From: Candidatus Neomicrothrix sp. UBA881
GTDB lineage: Bacteria > Actinomycetota > Acidimicrobiia > Acidimicrobiales > MedAcidi-G1
Length of the DNA: 64,000 bases
Assembly: GCA_002294285.1 (NCBI GenBank)
Contig: DBFL01000069.1
Location: 1 to 64,000, forward strand
Direction of reading: 5' to 3'
Position numbers and translations under genes: made by a program. Under the pieces are notes generated by a model, which was not told the origin of the DNA, did no database searches, and was given only the letters and a program-made list of their open reading frames with translations. Below, piece by piece: positions 1 to 8,940 of this stretch; within the stretch, counting starts at the first letter, position 1; every line of letters begins with the position of its first letter.

Positions 1-122
1 GGGTCTGAAGTAGGAAATGAGGATAGTTCTAACTGTTCCATGTCTATAGCCCACTCAATTGATGGATTCATGTATCTAAGCCCCGAAACTTCACCAGTAA
101 GGATAAAAGAAGCGCTATTCAT
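1..122 (-). CDS. N-terminus of an unidentified protein (cut by window edge)
   Basis: An open frame of about 40 codons runs off the left edge. It starts at an ATG (complement of 120-122) that overlaps the last codons of the upstream C45-type hydrolase gene by 8 nt, as expected for a translationally coupled next gene. The visible residues (MNSASFILTGEVSGL...) match no family I recognise. The same-strand overlap is the main support for reality; with only 40 codons an accidental open frame cannot be excluded. Confidence 0.45.
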   Translation of the reverse strand, partial: MNSASFILTGEVSGLRYMNPSIEWAIDMEQLELSSFPTSD

Positions 123-1209
123 GAAACCAATCCACAAGTTGGTATTCATTTTCAGCTGGCCTTCCCCAACAAGCCCAAAAATCTAAAGTGGCGGGTCTCA
201 TAATTGCTGCTCCGCTGGATTCTATATGATAAGGCTCTGTCGCTGTACGACAAATTGCTTCTTCATCTCTAGTGAGTGAAATCAAGCGATCAGAATCAAT
301 CGTTCCTTCTTGCAAGATCTCTTTGGCTTTTTCTAAACGTAGTACTGAATCTTTTAAGAGAACATCTTCTCTGTTGGCTTGAACTGCTGTAGCTTCGGAG
401 TCGATTGTGTGGTTGGTATGAACTATTGCCCCAGAAGTAAGTACCTCTACAGGACGAACAGATGGCATGGCTTCGATGTTGTAACCATCTCCTAGAGCAT
501 CAAGAATCAGATAGTTATGGGCACCTGCGAGTTCAGCATTAAGAAGCACTTCCAGGGCTTCGGCTGATTTTTCTGCTTTCAACATGCCTCTCACTACTGA
601 AGTCCAAACAACACCGGGTTTTCCATCTAGACAAGTGAGATTGTTAATCCCTATTGCAACACCTTGTTCATTCATTCCTAACTGGCCGATACAACCAGTC
701 GTGGTAAAAATTAAACTCTCGGGTTGATCAACAGGTTTAATTTTTAACAGAATTACGTGGTCGGTTGCTGAGTCGTGCATATCCCAGGTCTGGGCCAGAA
801 ATCCCGATCCATCAGCTCGAGAGTTAGGAATTAGCACTGCGGTGCAGTCATCTTCTTGCAGTTCTCCAGGTGTTTCTCCACCTATCGTCGCTCTCACAAC
901 ATCAACAAAATCTGTAAAACCTCCAACAATTACCGCTTCTGCCGGTGTGATCCCAGCAGCATTTGCAAGCGCTAGCATCTCGGCATATAAATCTTCGTCA
1001 AATTGTTGATGGGCCGGCAGCATAGATTCCGCAAGTTCAATCACTTCATTTTCAGAAATTGAACCACCCGACCACAACCCAGAGGCAACTATTTGAACTC
1101 TGTCTTTGGTGTATGCACGAATTTCATCAGCAAAAACCTTTCCATGCCCATGTCCTATAGCTTCAGGAGTTCCGGAAAGTTCAAGAGTCCTGATTGGTGG
1201 ACGTGTCAT
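115..1209 (-). CDS. C45 / acyl-CoA:6-APA acyltransferase-like N-terminal nucleophile hydrolase
   Basis: The 364-residue protein resembles the peptidase C45 (isopenicillin N acyltransferase-like) family, whose members cleave or transfer amide-linked acyl groups after self-cleavage before a Cys. The expected nucleophile is Cys122 in the motif EDDCTAVL, followed by the family features QTWDMH and TTTGCIGQLGMNEQGVAIGINNL. About 121 residues precede the Cys and would form the alpha chain. No signal peptide is evident, so it is probably cytosolic. Its ATG overlaps the aminotransferase stop by 4 nt, so the two are co-transcribed. The substrate is unknown; an N-acylated amine or amino acid fits the neighbouring aminotransferase, oxidase and permease, but that is inference. 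Confidence 0.8.
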   Translation of the reverse strand: MTRPPIRTLELSGTPEAIGHGHGKVFADEIRAYTKDRVQIVASGLWSGGSISENEVIELAESMLPAHQQFDEDLYAEMLALANAAGITPAEAVIVGGFTDFVDVVRATIGGETPGELQEDDCTAVLIPNSRADGSGFLAQTWDMHDSATDHVILLKIKPVDQPESLIFTTTGCIGQLGMNEQGVAIGINNLTCLDGKPGVVWTSVVRGMLKAEKSAEALEVLLNAELAGAHNYLILDALGDGYNIEAMPSVRPVEVLTSGAIVHTNHTIDSEATAVQANREDVLLKDSVLRLEKAKEILQEGTIDSDRLISLTRDEEAICRTATEPYHIESSGAAIMRPATLDFWACWGRPAENEYQLVDWFHE

Positions 1210-2435
1210 TTAACAATCACTTCTTCAATTGCTTTTGCTGCAGTATCAATTATTAGATCAATGTCGTTTTCTTCAATGACTAGTGGAGGGCAAAATGCTA
1301 ACGCTCCATTAATTGCTCGACAGATAACCCCCATTTCTGTCATTTTGTCGCGTATCTCTAGCCCTTGTTCTGTTGAAGCATTGGCTACCTGCGCAGCCCA
1401 AATAGCTCCAACTCCTCTCACTTCACTAACAACACCATCTTCCCGTAAGGCTTCGAGACCCCTAAAGATTCTGTCTCCAATTTCTTTTGATCTCTGGACT
1501 AAACCTTCATCTTCAATGATGTTGATGTTGGCTATGGCAGCAGCGGATGCTGCGGGATGTCCGCTATAGGTATAACCATGCATAAATGTGAAATCCGGAT
1601 CTGATTCAAGAACATCACACACTTTCCTGTTGATTATCACTCCACCTAGAGGCTGATAGCCGCTTGTAACTCCTTTTGCGAAAGTTATGAGATCAGGTTT
1701 GACCTCATAGGTGTCGGAAGCAAACCAATTGCCAGTTCGACCGAAACCGGTAATTACTTCATCAAATACAAGTAATGCTTGGTGGTCATCACATAAGCGC
1801 CTTAAACCTTCCAAATAGCCAGGCTCTGGTGGAAAAACACCCCCCGCTCCTTGCACTGGTTCGGTTACAACCCCAGCTATTCGGTCGCCATGTTCGACAA
1901 ATATTGAGGCTGCATCCTCAATATTGGTCGGATCTATTTCAATTACATTAGGTAAAAGATCACCCCAACCTTCTCGGTTTGCTGGAATGCCTTGCATAGT
2001 AGTACCGCCAATATTTACGCCGTGATAACCGCGACCGCGTCTAAGAATGATTTGTCGCTCAGGTTGTTTTTTTAGAATAGGCACCTTTCGTAATAGTTTG
2101 ATCGCTGAATCCACCGATTCAGAACCTGAACAACAAAGAAAAACCCTTCCATCTGGGAATGGTGAAACGGAACGAATTCTTTCTGCCGCTGCATCTGATA
2201 CATCACTACCCATAGGAGCAAATGTGTGATACGAACTAAGTTTTTTTAACTGTTCTGTAATCGCATCAATCAACTCTGGTCTGCTATGACCTACTTGGCA
2301 GTACCATAGTCCACCAAGTCCGTCTATATATTCCTTGCCATTTTCATCCCATACTCTTACTCCTTCAGAACGAACTAAAGTTTTAAAGTTTTCTGAAGTT
2401 GGTTTAGAAAAGGCATGTAATAAAGCGGGGAGCAT
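1206..2435 (-). CDS. Class III (omega) PLP-dependent aminotransferase
   Basis: A full-length 409-residue fold-type I aminotransferase of the class III family, which uses terminal amines such as putrescine, GABA or beta-alanine as donors. Visible motifs include the PLP phosphate-binding region SGSESVDSAIKL, the Asp225 stretch LLVFDEVITGFGRTG, and Lys254 in FAKGVTSGYQPLGG, the expected Schiff-base lysine. The ATG start is preceded by a GAGG ribosome binding site about 5 nt upstream. It is divergent from the FAD oxidoreductase and first in an operon with the C45-type hydrolase. A polyamine or beta-alanine substrate is suggested by the PuuB-like oxidase and amino acid permease nearby, but sequence alone does not settle it. 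Confidence 0.88.
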   Translation of the reverse strand: MLPALLHAFSKPTSENFKTLVRSEGVRVWDENGKEYIDGLGGLWYCQVGHSRPELIDAITEQLKKLSSYHTFAPMGSDVSDAAAERIRSVSPFPDGRVFLCCSGSESVDSAIKLLRKVPILKKQPERQIILRRGRGYHGVNIGGTTMQGIPANREGWGDLLPNVIEIDPTNIEDAASIFVEHGDRIAGVVTEPVQGAGGVFPPEPGYLEGLRRLCDDHQALLVFDEVITGFGRTGNWFASDTYEVKPDLITFAKGVTSGYQPLGGVIINRKVCDVLESDPDFTFMHGYTYSGHPAASAAAIANINIIEDEGLVQRSKEIGDRIFRGLEALREDGVVSEVRGVGAIWAAQVANASTEQGLEIRDKMTEMGVICRAINGALAFCPPLVIEENDIDLIIDTAAKAIEEVIVK

Positions 2436-2548
2436 GTATTCCTCTAGTTCTGTGTACCAACATCAGGCTATCTATATAACTGTCTTTGCGCTAGCTGCTT
2501 TAAAGCGAATCACTTGCTATTTTTTATAATCTAGAGTTGCATATAGAA

Positions 2549-3943
2549 ATGCTTTCTTCATCTACGCAACAGCAGCCCCAGTCTCTTTGGCTAGACACTC
2601 TCAATGAGCCTATTCATAGACGACCTTCGCTCGAAAGCGATATTTCAGTAGATGTTGCAATTGTCGGCGGTGGTTTTAGTGGTCTCTGGACTGCCTATTA
2701 TTTACTGAATTACAAACCAGATATAAAAGTTCTTGTCATCGAAAGTGAATATTGCGGATTTGGTGCATCGGGCCGTAATGGAGGATGGTGCGAAGGTGCT
2801 TTAGCGGGTTCAGCTGAGAAGTATGCCAAAAAATCATCAATTAGCGAAGCAAAGAGACTCGAAGCAGAAATGTTCGATGCTGTAGATGAAGTTGGCAGAG
2901 TCGTGGCCAAAGAGAACATTAATTGCGGATTTATTAAAAGTGGATTTATAAAAGTGGCTCGAAACCAGCCACAAGCAAAAAGACAGATCGACCAAATTAA
3001 ATCTGCACGTATTAATGGTTACGGAGAGGATGTAATACGCCTTCTAAATCGTGAGGAGACAATCACTCAACTAAATGCCTCGAAAGTAGTAAGCGGAATT
3101 TTCTTTGCTCCTTCTGCGACAATTGATCCTGCGCGTTTAGTCAGGGGACTAGCAAAAACAGTCGAAAATCTGGGAGGTGAAATTGTCGAATCGACTAGAG
3201 CCATAAAAATTGATCAAAACAAAGTACTTACAGATCGGGGATTGGTGAAAGCGGAGGTAATCGTTCAAGCAACAGAGGCGTACACCAGAAATTTGAAAGG
3301 GCACAAACTCGATCTTCTACCTGTTTATTCGAGAATGATCGCCACGGAACCTCTCAACGAGAAATTAATTGCTGAAATCGGATTAGCTAATAGACCTACA
3401 TTTGCCGACGAAAGATACATAGTTATTTATGGTCAACTAACTGAAGATAACCGCATTGCTTTTGGCGCCCAAGGAACACCACCATATTTGTATGGTTCAA
3501 AAATTAAGGAAAACATTGAAGCAAATGACAAATCACAGGAATCTATTCATAAAACTTTGATTGATTTACTTCCCATTCTTAGAGACTCAAAAATCACACA
3601 CCACTGGGGTGGTGTGCTCGCAATTCCAAGAAACTGGCTTCCTGGTTTGCATTTTGATTCTCGTACTGGCTTAGGAGTGCTTGGCGGATATGTAGGCGAA
3701 GGAGTCGCTGCAGCAAATCTTGCAGGTAGGACGATGTCAGAATTAATTCTTGAACACGATACTGATAGAGTCACCCTCCCCTGGGTGGGAGCTGTATCAA
3801 GACGTTGGGAACCGGAACCCTTACGTTGGTTAGGGGTCCGCACAAGTCGTCGTCTAATGGGTTCAGCTGACCTTTCGGAAACAAGAAGTAATAAAACAAG
3901 TAAGAGTGCAATGTTGATCGCTCACTTATTGAGGGGAGATTGA
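2549..3943 (+). CDS. FAD-dependent amino acid/amine oxidase (DAO family, PuuB-like)
   Basis: A DAO-family flavoprotein of about 464 residues. The N-terminal dinucleotide-binding motif VDVAIVGGGFSGLWTAYYL is followed by the acidic strand end VIES and the motif GFGASGRNGGW, typical of the gamma-glutamylputrescine oxidase/DadA-like group that deaminates secondary or primary amines. A second FAD-contacting segment lies near the C-terminus (LGGYVGEGVAAANLAGRTM). I prefer the ATG at 2549; an in-frame TTG at 2537 would add four residues. It is divergent from the class III aminotransferase with a gap of about 110 nt, and its stop lies 1 nt from that of the convergent dioxygenase. An amine catabolic role is inferred from neighbours. 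Confidence 0.82.
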   Translation: MLSSSTQQQPQSLWLDTLNEPIHRRPSLESDISVDVAIVGGGFSGLWTAYYLLNYKPDIKVLVIESEYCGFGASGRNGGWCEGALAGSAEKYAKKSSISEAKRLEAEMFDAVDEVGRVVAKENINCGFIKSGFIKVARNQPQAKRQIDQIKSARINGYGEDVIRLLNREETITQLNASKVVSGIFFAPSATIDPARLVRGLAKTVENLGGEIVESTRAIKIDQNKVLTDRGLVKAEVIVQATEAYTRNLKGHKLDLLPVYSRMIATEPLNEKLIAEIGLANRPTFADERYIVIYGQLTEDNRIAFGAQGTPPYLYGSKIKENIEANDKSQESIHKTLIDLLPILRDSKITHHWGGVLAIPRNWLPGLHFDSRTGLGVLGGYVGEGVAAANLAGRTMSELILEHDTDRVTLPWVGAVSRRWEPEPLRWLGVRTSRRLMGSADLSETRSNKTSKSAMLIAHLLRGD

Positions 3944-3944
3944 C

Positions 3945-5162
3945 CTATTTTGCTGGTGCTTGACTGACTTTCATATAGGCCTCTTCACGAACTTTTGAAA
4001 TCCGATCTACACCAACTTTTTCACTCTTGTTTGGTAGAGAAAAACTTGTATACATAACACGTCTTTCTCTTTCTATAGGAGGATGACTCATATGGAGTGT
4101 GCATGACAAATGAACTGTTACATCACCTGTTTTTGTGGGTAAGGCAACCACAGGTAAATCTAGATACGGGTGGATAAAATTCGGTTGTAAATTGGCACGA
4201 TGCGATCCAGCAACCACAGCTAATTGACCTGATTTATCATCAGCTCCTGTTACTGATATGCCAACTGTAATTGAAGAACAATCGTATGAATGTCTTCCGA
4301 GACTGCAATCCTTATGCCAAGGAAGATCAGAAATACCTTCCACGATTCCAATAGGTTTAACCAAAGCTTCAATTACATTCTGCTGATTACTCCCATTCCA
4401 CTCGAGAGTATGACCATCTCCTGGTAACGATGCAATCCTTTTGTGTTTTCCATCATTCAGCAGTTTCTTGACAGTTTCTGAATGCTCTTGGAAATACTGA
4501 AGACGAACACAATGATCTTTTCCATCTTTTGTCTTCGCCCACCATGATCTACCATCACCTCTTTGGTATTTTTTTATGCTGTTGTCAATATCTGTATAAA
4601 TTTCATGCATTAAATCCTGGCTCCACCATCCTTCAAGGTGCAAGAACCCAGTTTGTGATAAAAACCAAGAAATGTCTTTGTTGGAATCTTCCAGTGTGAA
4701 GGATCTATTGAGGTCTAGAGGACTTCCATCTTGCTCTACAAAGTCGATATCTCCTGGCTTATGAACAGGTCTGCCGTCAATAATTGCTCTGATGACAGGC
4801 CACCATTTTAAAAACCTAAAATGATCCCTTAAAGGTAAGTCAATAACTTTAGCTGTGGCTAGAGATTGGGGAGTCTGAATATCTTGCACTAAATCAGAAA
4901 AAGAGATCTCATCCATATCAACAACTACTGCTGCATTGTCCAGACCCTTATTCATTTTTATGTGTCCGTTGGAAGGAATGAGCGTAAAACTTTTTTCTGA
5001 AACTCGGATACCTAATGGTCTGCAACCAAGAAGTTCTGCTCCTTCAAAAGCGATCGCAGAGTTTTGTTCAAGCAAAAGAGGTAGCTGATTTTCGATCCAG
5101 GCTTCTAACTCAATTTGTTTTACATCGCTATCAAGGCGAGAACGTACATCAACCGAAAACAT
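3945..5162 (-). CDS. Phytanoyl-CoA dioxygenase (PhyH)-like Fe(II)/2-oxoglutarate oxygenase
   Basis: The C-terminal half of this 405-residue protein looks like a PhyH-type non-heme iron oxygenase. It has a His-x-Asp pair in PWHKDCSLG (His283, Asp285), a distal His in the LSCTLHMSH stretch (His357 is my choice) and an Arg shortly after that could bind 2-oxoglutarate. The first 130 residues are a separate domain, loosely reminiscent of an SCP2-type lipid carrier domain (the segment around AVVVDMDEISFSDLVQDI), which is only a suggestion. It lies 24 nt downstream of the APC permease gene on the same strand, so the two are probably co-transcribed. The substrate is unknown. Confidence 0.7.
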   Translation of the reverse strand: MFSVDVRSRLDSDVKQIELEAWIENQLPLLLEQNSAIAFEGAELLGCRPLGIRVSEKSFTLIPSNGHIKMNKGLDNAAVVVDMDEISFSDLVQDIQTPQSLATAKVIDLPLRDHFRFLKWWPVIRAIIDGRPVHKPGDIDFVEQDGSPLDLNRSFTLEDSNKDISWFLSQTGFLHLEGWWSQDLMHEIYTDIDNSIKKYQRGDGRSWWAKTKDGKDHCVRLQYFQEHSETVKKLLNDGKHKRIASLPGDGHTLEWNGSNQQNVIEALVKPIGIVEGISDLPWHKDCSLGRHSYDCSSITVGISVTGADDKSGQLAVVAGSHRANLQPNFIHPYLDLPVVALPTKTGDVTVHLSCTLHMSHPPIERERRVMYTSFSLPNKSEKVGVDRISKVREEAYMKVSQAPAK

Positions 5163-5186
5163 AAATTTAAACTTCTTCCAGATTCA

Positions 5187-7277
5187 CTAGATTTGCTCTT
5201 TAACTGGCAAAGGTTCACCTAATGAGGGCATTTTATCGGAAGGCCCTAAAAGGGTTACTTGATCATCAGCTTCTAATATTGTCTCAATGTCAAAATCGAT
5301 AAGGATGCCTTCCCTGTGCAGGGAAACTACTTCAACATCATCTACGAGATTAAGGTCTGTAATCTTAGAACCGATAATTGCTGAATCTTTTCCTTCGGGA
5401 AGAAGTGTGTACTGACGAAATGTCATTTCGGGCAAAAGAGCTGATTTTACTTCTGCCTCGGTCTGAGATAGGCCTATAAGTTTCGCACCCGTATGAAGAT
5501 GACTGGCTAGTTCTCCTGCCACTCTTAAAGAACGACCTGGGTTGCCAGTAGTTCCAGCAAGAAAAAACAATGCATTAACCCATTCGCCTGAACCTCCCCA
5601 TGATGCAGGAATACGGATACCCTCTGATGCTCTTACTATGACAAGCTGGTCTTCATCAATGGCATCAAATAATGCAACTGGAGTTGCAGTGGGGTGTTGT
5701 TCAGAGGGTTGGATCCACAAAGAACCGGTTTCCAAAAACTGTTCTGTTACTTTCTCCCCTGTCAATCCAATTAGATCAGAAAGAACTATGGCAGCTCTAT
5801 CAGCTGCTTCTGTAATCGTTGTTCCCGCTGGAACACTCAACACTCCCGCTCGAGCAATCAATCCGGGATAATCATCACCAGTTCTTAAACCGTGACCGGC
5901 CATTGCAGCGCTCATTTCCCGATCCAGTTCGGGATCAGCATCCGCTCCCCATCTTTCAAAAACCTGTCTAATAGCACCTGCTCTTTTACTCTTTCCAGTT
6001 GCATAGAGACGGTGCCATGTCCAACCTGTAATAAAAACAAGAAGCACAAAAAGAAAAGCTGTCAACCCTAGCTGAGAAATCAAAAATATAGAAATGGCTA
6101 TTCCGGCAAACTGTGTTAATGGATAGAAAGGCGCCTTGAATGCTGGTGCATAGGATCGAATATGTGAAGCCCTCAATACGAGGACCGCAATATTCAACAA
6201 ACCTAGTGTTAACAAAACAAAAGCACTTGCAAGTTTTGCAATTGATTCTGCGTCAAGAAGTAAAACAACTAAAGCTATAGCAACCCCTGTGGCTATGACA
6301 CCAAACGCTGGGGTTCCATAACGACTTAGTCTTCCCGCTATTTCAGGGAGCAGGCCATCGCGAGCCATAGCCATTGGATATCTCGCAGCAGCCAAGATCC
6401 CAGCATTCACGGCTGATGCAAATGCAGCTAATGCAGCTAAAACCACAAGTGCTACACCCGCGGATGGAAGAACTGACTCAGCTGCAGAGTGTATGGGCGC
6501 CAGATCTTCATGCAAAAGGTCAGGTGGCAGAAGTGCTACTGCCACTAAAGCACCAAGGGTGTACAAAACAGTTGCAGTAAACAACGAAAGTGACATTCCT
6601 AAGGGAATCTTCAATGAAGGGTCGTCAACTTCTTCTGCAGCGCTTGCAACTTTTGTCAAGCCTCCATAGGAGACGAAAACTAAACCTATTACCGAAACAA
6701 ATCCAGAAAATCCCTGAGTGAAAAATGGGTCTAGATTTGATTTCTCGATGCCTTGTTTTTGGGTTTCGAAAAGCCCTTCACTCAGAAACCAAACCATGAC
6801 AGTGAGTACAAAAACGACTAAAAATAATTGTATTGAACCACTTACTTTTGATCCGATTACGTTGATCAAAGTGAAAAAAGCAACTAATGCTATTGACACC
6901 GCTTTCCCGTCTAAATCAAAAATCAGAACCAAATAAGCGCTCATTCCTACAAGAGCAAAGGCATCTTTCAGAACTAGAGAAAGCCAAGTTCCAATTCCTG
7001 CGATGGTTCCTATAGAAGGTCCTAATGCCCTTTCTAAGAAATAGTAAGCTCCTCCAGCTTTTGGTAGAGCGGATGATAATTCTGCAACACTTAGCATTGC
7101 TGGAACAGCTAAAAGCCCAGCTACAAGATAAGCCAAAATGGATGATGGGCCAGCTTTTGCTGCAGCCAACCCTGGAAGAAGAAACAATCCGGATGAAAGC
7201 ATGGCTCCGGTCGAAAGAGCGAAAACATGTCTCAAGGCAAGGGATCTAGTTAACTTTCCTCTGTTTTCCGCTTTCAT
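5187..7277 (-). CDS. APC-family amino acid permease with C-terminal EIIA-like and RCK_C domains
   Basis: Residues from about 10 to 430 form a 12-helix amino acid-polyamine-organocation permease; the first helix carries STGAMLSSGLFLLPG, the glycine-rich substrate loop. After a linker, residues from about 477 to 600 resemble a type-2 PTS EIIA domain (ending ALFFLAGTTGNPGRSLRVAGEL), and residues 618-680 resemble an RCK_C/TrkA-C ligand-binding domain. The usual phosphorylated His of EIIA (in AIPH) is not present: the corresponding stretch reads VALFDAI, so the domain is likely a sensor rather than a phosphocarrier. It would import amino acids or amines at the inner membrane, gated by a cytosolic ligand. 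The dioxygenase gene follows 24 nt downstream. Confidence 0.85.
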   Translation of the reverse strand: MKAENRGKLTRSLALRHVFALSTGAMLSSGLFLLPGLAAAKAGPSSILAYLVAGLLAVPAMLSVAELSSALPKAGGAYYFLERALGPSIGTIAGIGTWLSLVLKDAFALVGMSAYLVLIFDLDGKAVSIALVAFFTLINVIGSKVSGSIQLFLVVFVLTVMVWFLSEGLFETQKQGIEKSNLDPFFTQGFSGFVSVIGLVFVSYGGLTKVASAAEEVDDPSLKIPLGMSLSLFTATVLYTLGALVAVALLPPDLLHEDLAPIHSAAESVLPSAGVALVVLAALAAFASAVNAGILAAARYPMAMARDGLLPEIAGRLSRYGTPAFGVIATGVAIALVVLLLDAESIAKLASAFVLLTLGLLNIAVLVLRASHIRSYAPAFKAPFYPLTQFAGIAISIFLISQLGLTAFLFVLLVFITGWTWHRLYATGKSKRAGAIRQVFERWGADADPELDREMSAAMAGHGLRTGDDYPGLIARAGVLSVPAGTTITEAADRAAIVLSDLIGLTGEKVTEQFLETGSLWIQPSEQHPTATPVALFDAIDEDQLVIVRASEGIRIPASWGGSGEWVNALFFLAGTTGNPGRSLRVAGELASHLHTGAKLIGLSQTEAEVKSALLPEMTFRQYTLLPEGKDSAIIGSKITDLNLVDDVEVVSLHREGILIDFDIETILEADDQVTLLGPSDKMPSLGEPLPVKEQI

Positions 7278-7302
7278 AAAAAAACCTTAGACGCCATCTG
7301 TT

Positions 7303-8292
7303 TCACTTTCCAAAACTAAAAGTGTCAAAAAAATCTAATAATAAAGAGTTAGTCGAGTCAGGATCCTCTTGTTGAATCCAATGTCCAACATTTGGCAAAA
7401 CTACTGAATTGACAAGATTTGGAAGGGTTTCAGGGAACCTAGCGATGCTTCCTCCCCCCAGAATCGTCGGCCCATCCTTCTCACCGCCTATATAAATCGA
7501 CGGTTGGGTTAATGGTGATTCATGATGGACTCGTAGATCACTCCAGTCAAGATCAACACATCTATAACGATTTAGCGGCCCGGTAAAACCTGATTTTTCA
7601 AATTGTTTTACATAAAAATCCAAATCTTCTTTTGAAAGCCACGGAAGGGGACTCTTAGGTAATTTCAAACGGTCTCTCAATTTCCCTCCAGGAGATATAA
7701 ATCCCATTCCGATCTCATTTTCTAGAAGAGGAGGAGCGTCCCCAGAAGCGGTGAAATAAAAACCTTCAAGCCATTCAGCGGGATTTTCAGCTATCTCTGC
7801 TTCAGCTCTTCCGGGTTCCTGAAAATATTCGATGTAAAACTCTTCTTCGCCACCAAGTAACTTAAAAAAGTCTGAAGGTTTGCTATCTCCACGTGGGGTA
7901 TATGGAACGGAAATTAAAGCAACTCCTTTAAAAATGTCTGGCCTAAAACATGCGGCAGCTGAAGCTATTGGAGAGCCCCAATCGTGACCGACAATTAACG
8001 AACTCTCTTCACCTAAAGTTTGCACAACCCCCACACAGTCTCCGGCAAGGTGAATTAAGCGGTACTCATCAATAGCTTCTGGGGCAAAAGATTGACCGTA
8101 CCCACGAACATCAATCGCCACTGCCCTGTAACCGGCTAAAGATACAGCGGATAACTGATGTCGCCAGGAATACCAGGATTCCGGAAAACCATGAATGAAA
8201 AGAACCATAGGCCCTTCCCCTGCTTCAGCGACGTGAATGTTGACCCCTCTGACATCGATCTCATATTCTTTTAACCCTTGAATTTCAATCAT
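7303..8292 (-). CDS. Alpha/beta hydrolase, epoxide hydrolase-like
   Basis: This 329-residue protein matches the soluble epoxide hydrolase/haloalkane dehalogenase branch of the alpha/beta hydrolases. It has the oxyanion motif HGFPESWYSWRHQ (residues 34-46), the nucleophile elbow VGHDWG with Asp104 rather than Ser, a cap region, and a catalytic His at about 304 in LPNVGHWIQQEDP. The Asp nucleophile argues against an esterase or lipase. Its start lies 8 nt inside the end of the PIN-domain gene, so it is probably expressed from the toxin-antitoxin promoter. Natural substrates cannot be read from the sequence. Confidence 0.88.
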   Translation of the reverse strand: MIEIQGLKEYEIDVRGVNIHVAEAGEGPMVLFIHGFPESWYSWRHQLSAVSLAGYRAVAIDVRGYGQSFAPEAIDEYRLIHLAGDCVGVVQTLGEESSLIVGHDWGSPIASAAACFRPDIFKGVALISVPYTPRGDSKPSDFFKLLGGEEEFYIEYFQEPGRAEAEIAENPAEWLEGFYFTASGDAPPLLENEIGMGFISPGGKLRDRLKLPKSPLPWLSKEDLDFYVKQFEKSGFTGPLNRYRCVDLDWSDLRVHHESPLTQPSIYIGGEKDGPTILGGGSIARFPETLPNLVNSVVLPNVGHWIQQEDPDSTNSLLLDFFDTFSFGK

Positions 8293-8731
8293 TCGTACTC
8301 TCCCCAGCGGTTATCATATTTTTTAGTCTTTCTATCTGTATCCCTTTAACACTGTCTTTTTTCTCAAAGACTTCTGTCACGATGAAATCGCATCCAGAAG
8401 TTAATGCAGCTTCAACTGTTATAGCCTCTGACATTGATACACCAAAACTGGTTTGAATTTCTGTTGCTGCAAGTACTAGATCAGAGTCAAGTTGAACAAC
8501 CGTCAACTCTGTCAGGTCATTGACAGCTAATTTAGCAGTTACGGGTTCTAGACTTCGAGTAAATCTAATAGTTACTTCTTCGTAGAAATTTGCTAATGAT
8601 AAAGCGGAAGTAACTATGGTCGAGTTTTCAACATCACCTATCAGATTTCGAGCTGCAGCCTGCTCGACAGGTGAATTATCATCAAAAAGTTTGCACAGAA
8701 TTGAATCATCGATAAAAATTCTTTTAGTCAT
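8285..8731 (-). CDS. vapC: PIN-domain ribonuclease toxin (VapC-like)
   Basis: A 148-residue PIN-domain protein. The N-terminal strand and first acidic residue are RIFIDDS (Asp8), the second acidic position is NFYEE (Glu51/52), and the C-terminal core reads SMSEAITVEAALTSGCDFIVTE. VapC toxins are Mg-dependent endoribonucleases that cleave tRNA or rRNA and are neutralised by a cognate antitoxin. The third and fourth acidic positions are Glu (102 and 120) where most PIN domains have Asp, so activity may be altered. It lies 18 nt downstream of the ribbon-helix-helix antitoxin gene, the usual vapBC order, and overlaps the hydrolase start by 8 nt. Confidence 0.78.
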   Translation of the reverse strand: MTKRIFIDDSILCKLFDDNSPVEQAAARNLIGDVENSTIVTSALSLANFYEEVTIRFTRSLEPVTAKLAVNDLTELTVVQLDSDLVLAATEIQTSFGVSMSEAITVEAALTSGCDFIVTEVFEKKDSVKGIQIERLKNMITAGESTND

Positions 8732-8749
8732 ATTTTTACCTCTACAAAA

Positions 8750-8938
8750 TTATGAGGAAGAAGCAGAGGTAATTGAAAGAGCAACGAGCCTTTTACGAGC
8801 ATTTTCTGCTCTATCTGATGAGGAATAACCCTCAATCAACTCCCTTACTACTGCATTTACGGATGTTCCCTGTTCGGCAGCTCTTACTCTCGCCCTTCTA
8901 AGTAGGTCGTCATCTATTGCTAGCGTAAGATTAGCCAT
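8750..8938 (-). CDS. vapB: Ribbon-helix-helix antitoxin (VapB-like)
   Basis: A 62-residue protein whose N-terminus (MANLTLAIDDDLLRRARVRA) has the ribbon-helix-helix pattern of CopG/VapB antitoxins: an alternating hydrophobic strand, then two helices, the second containing VNAVVRELIEGY. The C-terminal tail would wrap the PIN toxin. I chose the ATG at 8938; an upstream in-frame ATG at 8953 lies inside a perfect inverted repeat and has no usable ribosome binding site. The repeat at 8941-8973 sits directly at the 5' end, fitting autoregulation by the VapBC complex. Confidence 0.78.
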   Translation of the reverse strand: MANLTLAIDDDLLRRARVRAAEQGTSVNAVVRELIEGYSSSDRAENARKRLVALSITSASSS

Positions 8939-8940
8939 GT

